A DNA stretch of 63,121 nucleotides from Ceraceosorus guamensis (taxonomy: Eukaryota; Basidiomycota; Exobasidiomycetes; Ceraceosorales; Ceraceosoraceae): NCBI RefSeq assembly GCF_003144195.1, contig NW_020290083.1, forward strand, positions 1 through 63,121, read 5' to 3'. The notes beneath the pieces are model-generated. The model did no database searches, was not told the DNA's origin, and saw only the letters and a list, made by a program, of their open reading frames with translations. A program made the position numbers and the translations under genes. Below are positions 1 through 11,905 of the stretch, one piece after another (the stretch's first letter is position 1; the number at the start of each line of letters is the position of its first letter).

Positions 1-284
1 GGGGGGGGGGAGAAAAGACGCGAGCAGCCAAGATTGTGGGGGGTTGGGCATTTGTCTCACCACTTGACCGGCTTGATGCGAGGCAAACGACGTCCGTCAT
101 GGGACGCAACGACGCTCAATGTGACTTTTGACTGCGTCGAATGCGCGTCGCGTTCAAAGCTCACGGCTGTGCGAGCTCGGGCTGCGTCGAATGGCCAAGG
201 GATCACCAGGAGCAGGACGTCATCGGCAGGAAAGTCCTCGAGTTGAGTGAGCTGGACCAGCGCGAGGTGCTGCAAGTGCGGGCT

Positions 285-1862
285 TCAGGTTGCAGTCCGG
301 CCAGACGACCTCAGCGTGCGGCGCAGCCAATCCGCACTCTCTCTGCGCAGATTGATCGCAGCGTCGAGCGGTTGGATGCTCTTGCCTAGCTCGTTTCTTA
401 CGCTCCTCGTCTCTGCATCCACACTTTCATGCTGCTCCGATGGACCATCGGCCTCCAATCTAGCGTTATCCTGCTCGTCATCGTGAGCATGAAGAGCCAG
501 AGCCGCCAGACCCAAATAGGAGTGCAAAAGGTCCGGTGGTTCGTCTGGAACCTTACCAAAGCCGCCCACGCGCGATTGGGCGCTCAGAATCCATCGCACA
601 TCCGCTGATGCGTCGAGCAGATCATGGTGCCCCAAGATCTGTTCAGCAGAGGAGGGGGAGCGAAATGGGGTTCGAGCGACACATAAGAGGTTCAAGTCAA
701 TGTCTGATCCTTGCGGAAGTTCATCGCAGTCAAGTCGTTGCACCAGCTCGAGCTCTTGCTGTGGGGATGCGGAGAGCGAGAGGGCAACTCACAGCGAGAG
801 AAGCTCCGACCCAAAACGAGTAGCACACATCCGTTTCTTTGTTCAAACGACCTGCCAGGCCTCCGGTAGTGACATCTTGACGATGCGAAAGCCAATGGAC
901 GGTCTTTTGCTGTTCCGCCGGGCTTAGCCAAGTGTGGAGCTGACCGCCGAGACGGAGCGAGGCGAGCACGCAATAAGTTGAGCCGGCTAATCCAAAGAAG
1001 GGAAAGGATGGCGTTGGTGAGGATATGAGCCGAGAGGTGCAGATGCAGCCTATATGCTGCGCGAAAGGAGATCGAGCAGAGCAGCTCACCATGAGACTCC
1101 TCTCCGGGACTCTGCCCAAATGCTCCATCGAACGTCCTGCATCGTCCCAAGTAGCCCAATGTCTTCTGCAAGTCTATAGCTCGCCAGCCATCTTGTCCGA
1201 GCAGATGAGCAATAGCAAATGCGCAGAACACGAACCTCACGTCCGAACCCTGTTCTTCAGGCGAAGCTCGAAAGCTGATTGCGAAAGAAGCAACAGCGGG
1301 AGTGAGTGTGGTGCGGTGCGAATCGGGCGAGTAGGAGTGAGAGGTGGCTGAAAGGCGGCGGGCGCATCGAATGTCCCTTCTGCTCTCTTGCCCATTCGCG
1401 CCATGCCACGACGCCCCGTCATGCCCTCACCTTCCATCCTGCTGCTGGCACTGGCTCAACAGCGCACACAGAGCATCCTTGTCCAACCTCGTCTTTAGGC
1501 CCTCCTCATCGCGCAAAGTGCCCAGAGCCAACAATGCCGTGTAGGTTTGGGCCAAGTCTCCGCGGATGCTCTGCAGTATGATGGCGGGTGGGGTGTTGCA
1601 GGGCTAAGCTTGATCAGAAGGGAGCATAGCTAGCGCAGGGTTGTGCATTACGCACGACAGAGGATGGGCTGTATGCCTCCTTTGCGCTTTGCAGTACAGG
1701 CGAGCCGACAAAACCGCCGCTTGCTGAGAAAGAGATTAAAAAAAGACAGACAAAAAGGAGTTTGAGCTGTCAAAGGTTTCGCATCTCCGCGCCATCCACC
1801 CTCCATCTCGCCCATCTTCAACATGAGCCGAGCCTTTCTCCTCCCACAATTGCAAGCACGCA

Positions 1863-1893
<31 letters not shown>

Positions 1894-2199
1894 CGACTCA
1901 CCCACCTGCCTATCCCAAATCCAATCCCTCCACTCTCTCCTCTCCTCATCATCCACGCGTGCCGCATCGTGCGGCACCCCACTCAGCAAATCGATGGCCG
2001 ACAGCGCAAAGTAGGCCAAAGTGATGCGCTGAGCATCCGCTCCTGCTGATTGGTAAGCGTTGGGCAAGAGGTGCAAGTGTCTGACATGCAGAGAAATGTG
2101 CTTCTTTGGCGAGAAGGGGTTGTTGAGGGAGTAATCGCTGCTGCTGTTGGTGGTGGTGATGGCGGTGGTAGGGGTGATGGATGAAGACATGATTTGCAT
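285..2199 (-). CDS. CDC43: Geranylgeranyltransferase type I beta subunit (CDC43-like)
   Basis: Beta subunit of protein geranylgeranyltransferase I, which transfers a C20 isoprenoid to CaaX proteins such as Rho/Rac/Cdc42 in the cytosol. Seen: several exons. An N-terminal exon has the family's HVRHLHLLPNAYQ block. Later exons read AQTYTALLALGTLRDEEG, then an in-frame splice to SFRASPEEQGSDVRFVFCAF, then FDGAFGQSPGEESH. The predicted zinc ligands are visible: Asp and Cys in ETDVCYSFW and His in PDLLHSYLGL. The frame ends with a helical tail (DAAINLRRESADWLRR) and a stop at 285. ATGs lie at 2199 and 2190; either could be the start. Intron 1 contains an (ACGC)n/(AC)n tract. The exon carrying the usual GGF motif, around 1560-1670, could not be joined cleanly. 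It lies tandem and downstream of the 5-oxoprolinase gene on the same strand. Family assignment is firm; some exon limits are not. Confidence 0.9.
1855..1893. repeat. (ACGC)n/(AC)n microsatellite in CDC43 intron 1
   Basis: About ten tandem tetranucleotide units run into AC dinucleotides. The tract lies inside the first intron of the minus-strand CDC43 gene, just after its donor near 1908. Confidence 0.9.
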
Positions 2200-3194
2200 C
2201 TCGGGGCAGACTCGGCAGCAACAAGGAAAATAAGGAAGGGAAGGGGAGGGGGGCGAACAAAGAAGGGAGAAATGGGCCCGCAATTTTTATCCACCGCCCC
2301 CCCCACCTTCTTGGGAGGTACGTCTTCGATGATGGCTGGCATGCATGCAGTTGGAACTTTGTGGATGAGGTGCGCGCCCAGCAAGCAAAGCCCATGTGAC
2401 CGCGCGCTAGCAAAAACTTGTACCGGTACACACGAAACCCCCCCGGTCCGCGGCTCCATGCAAAGGGTCCGTGCGCGTGTTCGCCGTGCACCTTCAAAAG
2501 CTCCACAGCACATCCGGCAAATCGGCCGCGCCGTGCGGAGTTCCTCCTTCTCGACGAGAAATTTGTGAGCGGGAAAGGTCTCCCGTGATCAAGAGAAACT
2601 TGAACCCGAATCATACAATGTGTGTGCGGACGGGTGCATGGTTAACGTCGCTCCATCTAACCCGCTCCGAACATCTTTCAAGGCCTGCCCAAGTCCAAGT
2701 AAGTCCCTTTTCGGCGTCCAACGCGCCGAGCGCAGCGCACAGCAAAGCACAGCAAAGCACCAGCCAGCCAGCCAGCCAGCCAGAGCACGAGTTGGATGCG
2801 AACGCGCATAGCCAGCTGCTTTGCTGTACGTGCTCAAGAATGCCCCTACGCAAGCAAGCATCCCGCAGTCGCATCCGCAAATGGCTTTCCCAAGCGTTTG
2901 CACAACTTGGGGCAACGCAAGGGCAAGCATAACGCAAGGGCAAGCATTGCCTCCTCACAGTCCCGCGTCTAGTCAAGTCAAGCTCGCTCAACGTACCAAG
3001 ACCCCACCTCTTCCACACACACTTGCCTCGGCACGGCACGGCATTCACGCTCACGCTGCTATAATCCCATCAAAGCGCAAACATGGCGAGCGATGCCAGG
3101 CACGGCAAGGCAAAGGCCCCGCATCGATTTGCCATTTGCTCTGCTTCCGAGTCCCCCCCGGGCGCGCGCGCGTGCGCCCACCTTTCTCTTTCTA
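2200..3194. other. Spacer between CDC43 and the 5-oxoprolinase gene
   Basis: About 1 kb holding the CDC43 promoter and the 3' end of the upstream gene. It is rich in CCAGCCAGC- and GCAAGCA-type short repeats (near 2755-2790 and 2850-2950). I looked here on the minus strand for the missing HyuB half of 5-oxoprolinase and found no frame resembling it; the space is also too short for about 550 residues. Confidence 0.6.
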
Positions 3195-6049
3195 CTACTT
3201 TTGCTCGTCGTACAAAATCTCCACAATGACCGCCTGGCTAGTGATCTTGGCCACGCAAGCCGGCTCGATGAGCAAAGTCTGCGTCTGGTCGATGAGCAGA
3301 GCCGGTCCCTCGTACATCTCTCCAGCTTTCGTCTTGTCCAACTCCACCAGCGGCGTATCCACTCTTCCGTGCCCCCCATCAAAGTACACTGCTGCCCTCC
3401 TCCTCCGTCCCATCGTCGTCTCTTGCAACGCCGATGCGTCGACTCGGGAAAAGTCTAATCGACGAGCTTCGGAAAGCGCGCACTCTGGTAGCGTGTCGTA
3501 CGACTTGCCGATCCCTCGCACCCGCACGTCATCCACCCTTATCGGCTTGTCGGACAATACAAAGCCGAACTGAGCGGTGCGGTGCGGTTCGGTTCGGTGG
3601 GGTGCGATGCGGTGCGGTGAGACCGTTCGCCAGCAGGTCACCTCACTTCAGCACAGCTTCGCGTGGCAGAGCATCAAGTACACTCGCGAAAAACATCTCA
3701 CCTCTTGCTTGTACGTGTCCACAAACACCTTTTCCATGTCCCAGCTATCGTTTGGTTTCAGGCTCATCAGCGCAGTATCCGTTCCTTCGTACCTCAGATT
3801 GAGCAAGACCTCCACTTCGAGCCTATCATCCTTGAAGCCCTCCTTGTGCAGTTCGCTCTTGACCTTCTCTTGCAGCTCTTCCACCCGCTTCTGCACACGT
3901 TCCAGCGCACCCTCGCTGCCCCACGTTTCGCTCGAAGGAGCTTGCGCTTCGTGCACCCTGTTCGCGAGCGCCATACCGTAGGCCGAGAGGATGCTGCTGT
4001 ACTTGTGAATCAGCACCGTCTTGATGCCTAGCGAGCGAGCGATCGAGCAGGCGTGTTGACCGCCCGCACCTCCAAAACAAGCCAGGATATGCTTAGAGGC
4101 AGAATATCCCCTCGCTTCCGTGAGCGCCCTGATGGGTCTCGCCATGAGCTCATTAGCAATGCGAATGAATCCTTGAGCAGTCTCATCCAAGCTCAGCTCC
4201 CTCCCAGTATCGTTGTTGATCTCTTCTCGCAGCTTCTCAAATTCTATCCGAGTAGTCTCCTCATCCAACGACTCGTTCTCCTTCGGACCAAAGATCTTTG
4301 GGAACTTTTCCGTGGGAAGTCGGCCCGTCACCAAATTGGCATCGGTGATTGCGAGAGGACCGCCCTTGCGATAGCAAGTAGGACCAGGATGCGCGCTGGC
4401 AGATTCAGGCCCAACCACAAACAGCCCATTTCTCCAAAACAACCTCGATGAGCCACCGGATGCGACAGTGTTGATGCTGTGGCCGTGGGGCGGATCGCGT
4501 GAGCATGGACGTTTGGGCCGATGCGCGACAAGAGCTTGCAAACCCACTCTAGCTGAGGGCTTTGAATCGTGACGCCAGCCAAGGTAGTCTCAAAGACTTG
4601 CTCGTAGCGACCAGCAAAGCGAGAGACATCCTGTGCAGTTGCGAGGAATGGTTCGAATGAGCGCCCTGATGTTCTCCGCGCCGGTTTCGCGGGAAGCTCT
4701 GCTGGAAATGGAGCACTGGCTCACTCACTGTAGACGTGCCGCCCATATCCAAGCCGATGATCGGTCTGCCATCCTCTTTCCAATAGCTCGTCAACGCCAT
4801 CCCAACGACGCCGCCCGCTGGTCCAGAGATGATGCTCTTGAGACCGCTGAAGCGTTCCACGCTGGTCAAACCTCCGTCACTCATCATAAACTCTACGCGG
4901 GTGCCTGCAGTGCCATCCCTGAGCGAGCCTTCGAAACCGTTGAAGAAACCGTCAATGTACTGCTTGAGGATGGGCGTGAGGTAGGCGTCTGCTGTGGATG
5001 AGGTACCGCGAGGCACGATCTGGAGAGGCGGCAAGCGGCAAAAGTCAGCACAGCAACGCCCATACCTGCGCGCGCGTGCCAAAGTGCGAGCGGTGCTGCG
5101 CTCACCTTGATCATGGGCATCAGCTTGGAGCTGACGCTGATGTGGGTGAAGCCGACGCGTTTTGCAATCTCCTCTACGATGCGTTCGTGCTCTGGATACG
5201 TGTAGGAGTGCATGAGGACGATGGCTGCTGCTCTGTAGCCCTCATCATACAGCCTCTTGAGATCCTCTTCGAGTTGCTGCTCATCGGGCTTCTTGAGAAT
5301 GGCCACCGCTTCGCCGCTCTCCCCTTGGACGATATCAGCATCCCTACCATCCGCCGCAGGAGGTGGATGATCGTGGCCCTTGTAAGCTCGAGAAACTTTG
5401 CCATGCTGATCGAATTTGACGCTGTTCCGCTCGACGTGAGGGTCAGAGGCGTAGCCTACCAGCGTCACCCTCTCGTCCACCTCCAGCACCGCAGAGTACA
5501 GCACCTCTGGCTTGCGAATATTGAGGGCGAAGATGTCTGGCCTGGATTGATTGCCAATCTCCAACAGATCACGGCTAAGACGAATTGTGGGGCGGCAGGT
5601 CTGAGCAAAAAGCGAAGCGCAGCGCGAGCTCGTGACTTGCAGAGCGATCTACGTACAAGCCTTTGGTGGTCACTAGCACGTGCTTCTCTCCCTTGCGCTC
5701 AAGCAGCGCATTCGTGGCGACTGTGGTGGAGAGGCGTATATAGTCTGACGGGGCGTGGGGGAGGAGGGCGTCCCAAAGCAGTCAAGCGCTGCAAGATCAC
5801 GCCATGCCACGTCGCTACATCCGGCTTGCCTTGCTCACCAATGGCAGAAGTGTCAATCTTGTCGCCCCTCTTGATCTCCTTTCCCAAACTTCTCTCCAGC
5901 ACCCTGCGAATGCCCTCCGTCGGCGCATCCTTGTAATTGGCAGGATCGTGGGAGAGCAGCTTGATGACAATGTCTTCTTGATCGGGCACTCTGGCAATCA
6001 CGTCGCAGAACGTGCCACCCCTGTCGCAAAAAACTTGAATGCCCGGCAT
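3195..6049 (-). CDS. OXP1: 5-oxoprolinase, HyuA (hydantoinase A) half only
   Basis: The family opens 5-oxo-L-proline to glutamate with ATP in the gamma-glutamyl cycle. Seen: ATG at 6049, then the nucleotide-site motif [17 protein letters not shown] and [18 protein letters not shown]. In-frame splices give [19 protein letters not shown] and [18 protein letters not shown]. Further exons carry [45 protein letters not shown] and [20 protein letters not shown]. The last exon ends [19 protein letters not shown] followed by two adjacent TAG codons (3195-3197 and 3192-3194). Known: eukaryotic 5-oxoprolinase is about 1290 aa, with HyuA followed by a HyuB half. Here the frame stops at the HyuA/HyuB boundary, giving roughly 750-800 aa. 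It may be a stand-alone HyuA, a truncated gene, or a gene whose HyuB lies elsewhere. The intron near 3574-3696 contains a (GCGGT)n tract. Confidence 0.88.
3574..3620. repeat. (GCGGT)n-like pentanucleotide tract in 5-oxoprolinase intron
   Basis: Imperfect GGTGC/GGTTC units fill the 3' part of the intron that ends with the acceptor before the [10 protein letters not shown] exon. The same pentamer recurs at 8671, 21773 and 45501. Confidence 0.85.
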
Positions 6050-8670
6050 AACGGATCGATGAGGAGATGCGAGTGGTGTGTGCCGCTAGATATGAGGCGT
6101 GGGTGGTGTGTGTGTGTGTGTACCGCGGACCAGAAGCCTGGACGCCAGCCAAGCCAGGCAGCAGCTAGGCAGATCGTGTGCTCGCGAGGAGCGGGCGTCG
6201 CAGTGGAGCTGTTTTGTCCTCCTCGGTGAGAGTGCGGAGGCGATTTGTGGTGAAAGCAAGTCAGTCAATGCTGTACTTTCGGCCTTTTGGAAAGAGAGGA
6301 GGAGATGGGCGCCAGAGATGAGGCTTGGCATCATGGTGATGATGATGATGATGATGATGCAAGAGCTCACGCTTCATCGAGTCTGATGAGAAGTAGCGAG
6401 TGACGAGTCAAAGCATCAAGGATTCTGGATGCGCGAGGTGAGTCACGAGTGGAGGGCCTCTCCTCACGTGCGCCACTTCACGCGCTTGCTGCTGAGGTAT
6501 ACATGATGTAGTCAAGACTTTCAAGCATGCATGCCGCATGGCTCGTCTTCGCCCCGCGCCATCAAGCTCAAGCTGGTCCGTGCGGATCGCTCGAGGTGGG
6601 TGAAAACTCATCAAGACTCGTGACCGTGACACGTGACTTGTTCACCATTGATCCATTCAATTGATCTATTCACCATCGACTTCCACTCACTCATCAGACT
6701 TCACATTCACGATCCAAACCTACACCGTGCATGTTGTTGTGATGAGTCGAGTCTGATACGTGATCGTGTGGGCTTAGCCATGCGCAGTCATCGCACGTGA
6801 TCTGATAGGCGGATGGGATGGACTTTGGCCAGAGGGGCAATTAAGCGACGCTGGCTGGCTGCCGCTTCTTCACTTCTGAACGCCTGCAACAGGAGCGCAC
6901 CTAGCTCCTCGTCTTCCGTCATCCGCAAAGCGAAAGCGAAAGGAGAGAGAGAGGGGGATGCAGAAGAGGTCTTCGATGCGCGTGCATGTGCAAGGCCATG
7001 CTCGACTCAAGACTCACGACTGCAGGTGTGTCTGGACGCGCAGAGAGCACCCCACCCGTCTTGAGTTCCCCGTCCCCCCCCCCCCCCCCATCTCGAGTTC
7101 TCGCTTTGACGAGGGTTGACCGTTCGACCGGCCTTCATGTAACGGTAAGGTCGCTTCGAATCAATAATGATGTGCTTTGTTTTCGTGATTAAAGCGTTAA
7201 TTGCGATGCTTCAGACAAACATCAAGACGCCGAGCATAGATGCATGCGTGCATGCGTGCATATGTCTCCAAGGGTCCGCGTACGTGTCGAGTATTTAGTG
7301 TGGACCGAACCTGCTGCACAAATCGCGTGCCTGGGCGCTATAGCGATGTCTGGTGAGTCAGTCGGGTGCATGATGGACTCAGGTTCGACTCAAGAGGCAC
7401 GATATCGAGTCAAGTGTGGGATGCCATGAGGCAATTAGCGCACGTACACGCTGATGCTGCCCAGGGGCGGGCGGAATAGGCGGCATCAGCACGGTGCATG
7501 CACGCAGCAGGTGTTGCGTCTCAAAAGCGCGACGCACATCAGCTACATACATATAGGTGCGGTGCGGTACAGCAAGTAGGCACCGTACAGCTGATGCTAG
7601 AAACTCAGCTTCAAAAAGAAGATTTCACGATTCAAAACTCCAACAAAAGGCTTTTTCGTAATTTCTGCCGCCCCCACGCGCTTGACGACTGCATGCATGC
7701 CTGGTGAGGTAGGGTACCGGGACGCGCGAATTGAATGCCGTGCCGTACCGGCCGGTGCTGCGCGGCGCGAGGGCGGATGAGCAGAGACTCACGACTCCAC
7801 GACTTGAGACAGGCAGATCAACGTGCATCTATGGCATGCATGCAGTACATGCAGCAAGCAGCAAGCACCGCGACGACGAATCTTTTGAATCACAAGTGAC
7901 AGCTGCCGGGCTGATGTTCCCTCCCAAGTTGCCGTGTCTCAAACGTCTGGCTCGGTCAAGGGCGGGCGGACGAGCGGGCTGGTGGGCACCGAATGACGAA
8001 TGTTTGCGATGGCTGTACTCAAAACTGTGACTGTAGATGGAGCCCCCCTCTCCACACATCATCCATCCATCCATCCATCCATCCCTCGCGCTCATCGGCA
8101 GCTATCCGAGCCATCTGCGAGAGCGCTGAGCTCCAGCATTCACCTCCATTCACCACGACACGACGAAGCAAGTGTTTGATCGCGACGCCGCCCACCTCAG
8201 CTATAGCCAGCTGCAATTCCGTTAACTACTCTTGACTACATTGCATGACTGGCGCCCCCGCGCAATTCTACTTGGATTCTCGCAAGCGCTGCATGGAGCG
8301 CGCGCACGCACACACACACTCGCTCACTGACTCACTCACTCACGACTGAGACATTCTTGAATCGCCTCGACTCGCACCTCGCACCGGCGACTTGATTATT
8401 GCGCCGCCCCAATTTGGACATCAAGCAAGCAAGCAGCTTCAGCCATCACATCGATCACCGCAGCAGCTGCTGTGGTACAACAGTCTCGAGTCAAACCGTT
8501 ACGCGCTGGCTGCTGCGATAAATTGACTTTGCAATCATCTATATAGGCGTCTGTCTGCCTATCCGCGCGCGCATCGGCGTAAGCATCTGAGACGCACGCT
8601 GTATATATCGCTTCGGTAGAGCCGACCATTTTTTTTTGAAAGAAGCATCGAGCCGCGCCAACCGGTCGAT

Positions 8671-8696
8671 CCGCACCGCACCGCACCGCACCGCAC
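8671..8696. repeat. (GCACC)n pentanucleotide tract
   Basis: Five perfect tandem CCGCA units in the spacer upstream of the MADS-box gene. Confidence 0.9.
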
Positions 8697-8914
8697 GGCA
8701 CCGTATCCTAGCTGTGACAGAGCTTAATTGCGCTCCGCCCAGCTGTCACTCCCCGGCCGACCGCTCACCTTCCCGCTCAGTCGCACTCAAGACTTAGGAG
8801 ACCCGCATTGCATCGCACGAGCGATTGTCGCAGCGGCGCCCGGGGGCAGGCAGGGGCACAAACCTCGCTGAGCCTTTCGGGAAATTTTGCGGCTCAAGTC
8901 CGAACCTCTTTCCT

Positions 8915-8933
8915 CCCCCCCCCCCCCCCCCCC
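8915..8933. repeat. 19-base poly-C tract
   Basis: Uninterrupted run of C in a gene-free spacer. A 16-base C run lies at 7074-7089. The exact length may be uncertain in sequencing. Confidence 0.85.
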
Positions 8934-9959
8934 ACGTATCAGGTGCAACGCGGGGGTCAAATTCAAAGGCAAGGCAAAGGCCACGCGCGCGCTTGCCATT
9001 TCCCACATCCGCCACGTCTTTGCATGCTCCAAAGTCACGAGTGAAAGGCACATCTATCTCCTAGGTGTATCCGTACCTGAACTCGAGGCGCAAGTGAACG
9101 CCAAGGGGGGGGGTTGGGTTCGGGATCAAGCTGTGCGACATAGGCAATTGCACTGGTGACAGCACTAAGGTTGAGGCGTAAAGCGTCGACGCAGAGGTCC
9201 GCACAGCGCATCCCGTCCCCGTCCCCGCGCCCGCGCACCCTCACTTGCACGTCCACTAGACGCTACGGCCACCGCTAGCACTTGTGCGAGTTGCAGCAAC
9301 GAAGAGGGTTTTTGCGCCTGGCGCGCCCAAGAACATCATCAATCCTCCCCCTTACGCCTACTCTTTCGTAGAGCAGCCGTGATCCCAACCCAAATTTCGC
9401 TCTTTCAACGAACAGCACCTCTGAGCCGCGAGTCAGACACGGCGGACAATATTCTTCTTGCATCTTCACAGTCAGGATTCATAGGCATTCTCCTTCTGCA
9501 CAAGCGGTAGACCGATTGTGGACGCATTGCGGCCCCCAACCAAACCCCGGAAGCGCGGTTCTCGTAACAACGATCAAGCGCCACTAGAGACTGGGCACTG
9601 GCAGGCTTGGTGCGATCGATCGAGTTGACAGTTTGAGCACCCCTTTTGTCGCCTCCTTCCCCCGCAAGCGGAACAAGCACCGCACCCCCACGAGCTTGGA
9701 TGAAAGCGCAGTGAGTGCAAATGCGGAGGGTATACACACACACACACACACACACACGAAGGCAGAGGAAGAGGGGGGAGAATAAGAGCAAACAGAGTCG
9801 CCTCGCGGGTGCTGCGCAGACGTGCAAAGCATGGTGCTATCCAAAGAGGGAGGGCGAGCAGCATCATGTGATTACATGGAGAGAATTCATAATTCGCTTA
9901 CTCTATTGCTTGCCACTTCTGCTTCGCTTGCGCACTCCCACTCGCACGACAGAACAAAG

Positions 9960-11905
9960 ATGGGTCGCAAAAAGATCAGGATCCAGCGCATCGATGATGA
10001 TCGCAATCGATCCGTCACTTATCTCAAGCGCAAAGCGGGTCTCATGAAGAAAGCTCACGAACTGGCAGTCTTGACGGACAGCGAAGTGGCCGTCATCGTC
10101 TTTTCGCACAATGGCAAATTGTCGCAATTCTGCAGCGGCGACATCGATAGGGTGCTGCTTCGATATACAGATGTGAGTCGGTATCGCAGTCACGCTTCCC
10201 ACATCGCGCAGACACTGTGCGCTAAAGTTCGCGACTGACGGACCTCGTCGATGAATAGCACAACGGTCCAATGGACCACAAGGGACCCGACTTTTTCTTC
10301 AGAAAAGCTGCAGAAGCTGATTCGGACGACGACGAAGATGAGGAAGAGGAAGACCTGAAACCCATGAATGCTCGCAGGCGAGATGATGCTGACGACGATG
10401 GCGGTGACAGAGGAGGAGGAGGAGGGGGAGGAGGTCTAGCAGGTGGAGGTGCGGGCCCATCGAATGGACACGATGCTGGCACTCTGAATGGCACTCCGTC
10501 TGCAGCGGGATCGGGACAAAAGCGCAAATCTTCCGGCGCAAGCAGAGGATCAGGTAAGAAGGGCAAGCAAGCTGCCGATGCAGGCGGAGCGTCGGGCGCG
10601 GCAGAGGCGTCTGGCTCGCTCATGCCTGCACCTCTTGCTGGAGGGAAGGAACGTGTGAGGGCTGCCATCATGTCACGCAAAGGCTCAAAGGACGGCCTTG
10701 GCAAAGCGGAAGAATCCACGTCGAGCAGCAGCCCCGCCAATTCCAGCCCCGTCGCTCCCTCCTCTTCCACAAGTACTGGTGCGCGTCACATGATGCCGAA
10801 TCGGACAGCCTCACAACCTTTTGCTTTCAACCTCGACGCTTCGGGCCAATTCTCGCAATCCGAGTCCGTTTCGCGGCCCAGCACTGGCAACCCATCGTCG
10901 CACAGCGCAGGTGTGAATGGGCCTAGCTACGGAGAATTGGCTGCTGGCAGACCGGCAACCGCCAACGCCGCTTTCGGATCTGGCTACCCTCATGCCGCAG
11001 CAGCTGCTGCGTATGGAGTCAACATGGCCCGTCCCATGCCTCCTCTGAATCCCCTGCTCCAAGCTCATCCACAAGCGGCGCACTACGAGCGCCAAAGGAT
11101 GGAGCAGATGAGGGGTCATCGTCACAGCCACAGCGCTGCGCAGGACTCTGCAAAGATGCAAAACGCCTCACCTTACCTCGCATCTGGCCCCTCGCCCTCT
11201 GCTTCCTCATCGTCATCCTCGACAGACGCGTTGACTGGCCAATTGGGTCCCTATCCTACCCTCGGACCAGTGGCCTATCATAACGCCCCAGCTCAAACGC
11301 GCATGCACGGACAACAAGCGCCCCCTCCCTACCCTCACGCCGAGAGGTCTGTAAGCGACAACGTCTTTTCCGCATCGGCCACAAACGATGGCGCTTTCAA
11401 GCCACCGATGAGGAAAAGCCAAACAGCCCTCTTCCCTGCTCAACACCAGCACCAGCAGCACGCAGCAGCATCATCAGGACCGATTTTGGACGACAGCGGA
11501 ATCAATGCGCTCTTGGCGCAAGCTCTATCGACGTCCGAAAAGGTGGGCAGTGTTCATGGGCACACGGGTGCCGGCGTGCATGCTGCGAGTGGCGGATTGC
11601 AGCACTTGGACGGTCTGCACGCTGCGCACACTGCTGGCACGGACGAGTACGCGTTGCTGAGCGCTCTGCAAGGTCAAGCTCAGGCAGCAGGTCCAGCTGG
11701 TGCTGCACACGGCCACGGTCACGGCCACGGCCATGTGTCCGCCCAAGTCACGTTGCCGCACGATCCCATGCACCCATCCCTGGCCGCTCCTTTTCACTAT
11801 CGCCACCACCACCACCACTCCCACTCCTCCCTTCACCATCCAAATCAAAATCAGCAGCAGCAGCAGCAACAGCACGTGGGTCTGCCTTATTTCAACACTG
11901 GCTAG
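9960..11905 (+). CDS. MADS-box transcription factor, MEF2/RLM1 type
   Basis: DNA-binding transcription factor. Seen: the protein opens [20 protein letters not shown] and continues [18 protein letters not shown], a complete MADS domain at residues 1-58 with the MEF2-type start, followed by a MEF2-like [11 protein letters not shown]. One intron (about 10171-10258) splices YTD to [16 protein letters not shown]. The remaining roughly 530 residues are low in complexity: an acidic D/E run, poly-Gly, Ser-rich stretches, a KRKSS...KKGKQ basic patch, His-rich and poly-Gln tails. Known: fungal Rlm1 relatives act below the cell-wall-integrity MAP kinase; that role here is inference. The 9960 ATG was chosen because it starts exactly at the canonical MADS N-terminus; an in-frame upstream extension exists. 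The gene converges on the aspartic protease gene. Confidence 0.92.

Larger units (their letters stand above)
6050..9959. other. 3.9-kb spacer without a recognisable gene
   Basis: Divergent spacer between 5-oxoprolinase (-) and the MADS-box gene (+). Open frames here are short and low in complexity. It contains (GAT)n near 6338-6358, a (CATC)n tract near 8058-8082, a 16-base C run (7074-7089), a 19-base C run (8915-8933), a (GCACC)n tract (8671-8696), an (AC)n tract (about 9732-9757) and many GACTC/CACGAGT words. No tRNA or conserved protein was recognised. Confidence 0.5.

Noticed and set aside
1648-2283. Possible independent gene upstream of CDC43
   Set aside because: The segment with LNNPFSPKKHISLHVRHLHL is the first exon of CDC43, joined to the later exons by the transferase domain order.
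2611-3054. Minus-strand open frame in the gap where a HyuB half of 5-oxoprolinase might lie
   Set aside because: Composition is Cys/Trp/Arg-rich low-complexity with none of the HyuB motifs; it reflects the repeated CCAGCC/GCAAGC spacer.
4645-4660. GGTTCGAAT resembling a tRNA B box
   Set aside because: It lies inside 5-oxoprolinase coding sequence, and no matching A box or cloverleaf could be formed around it.
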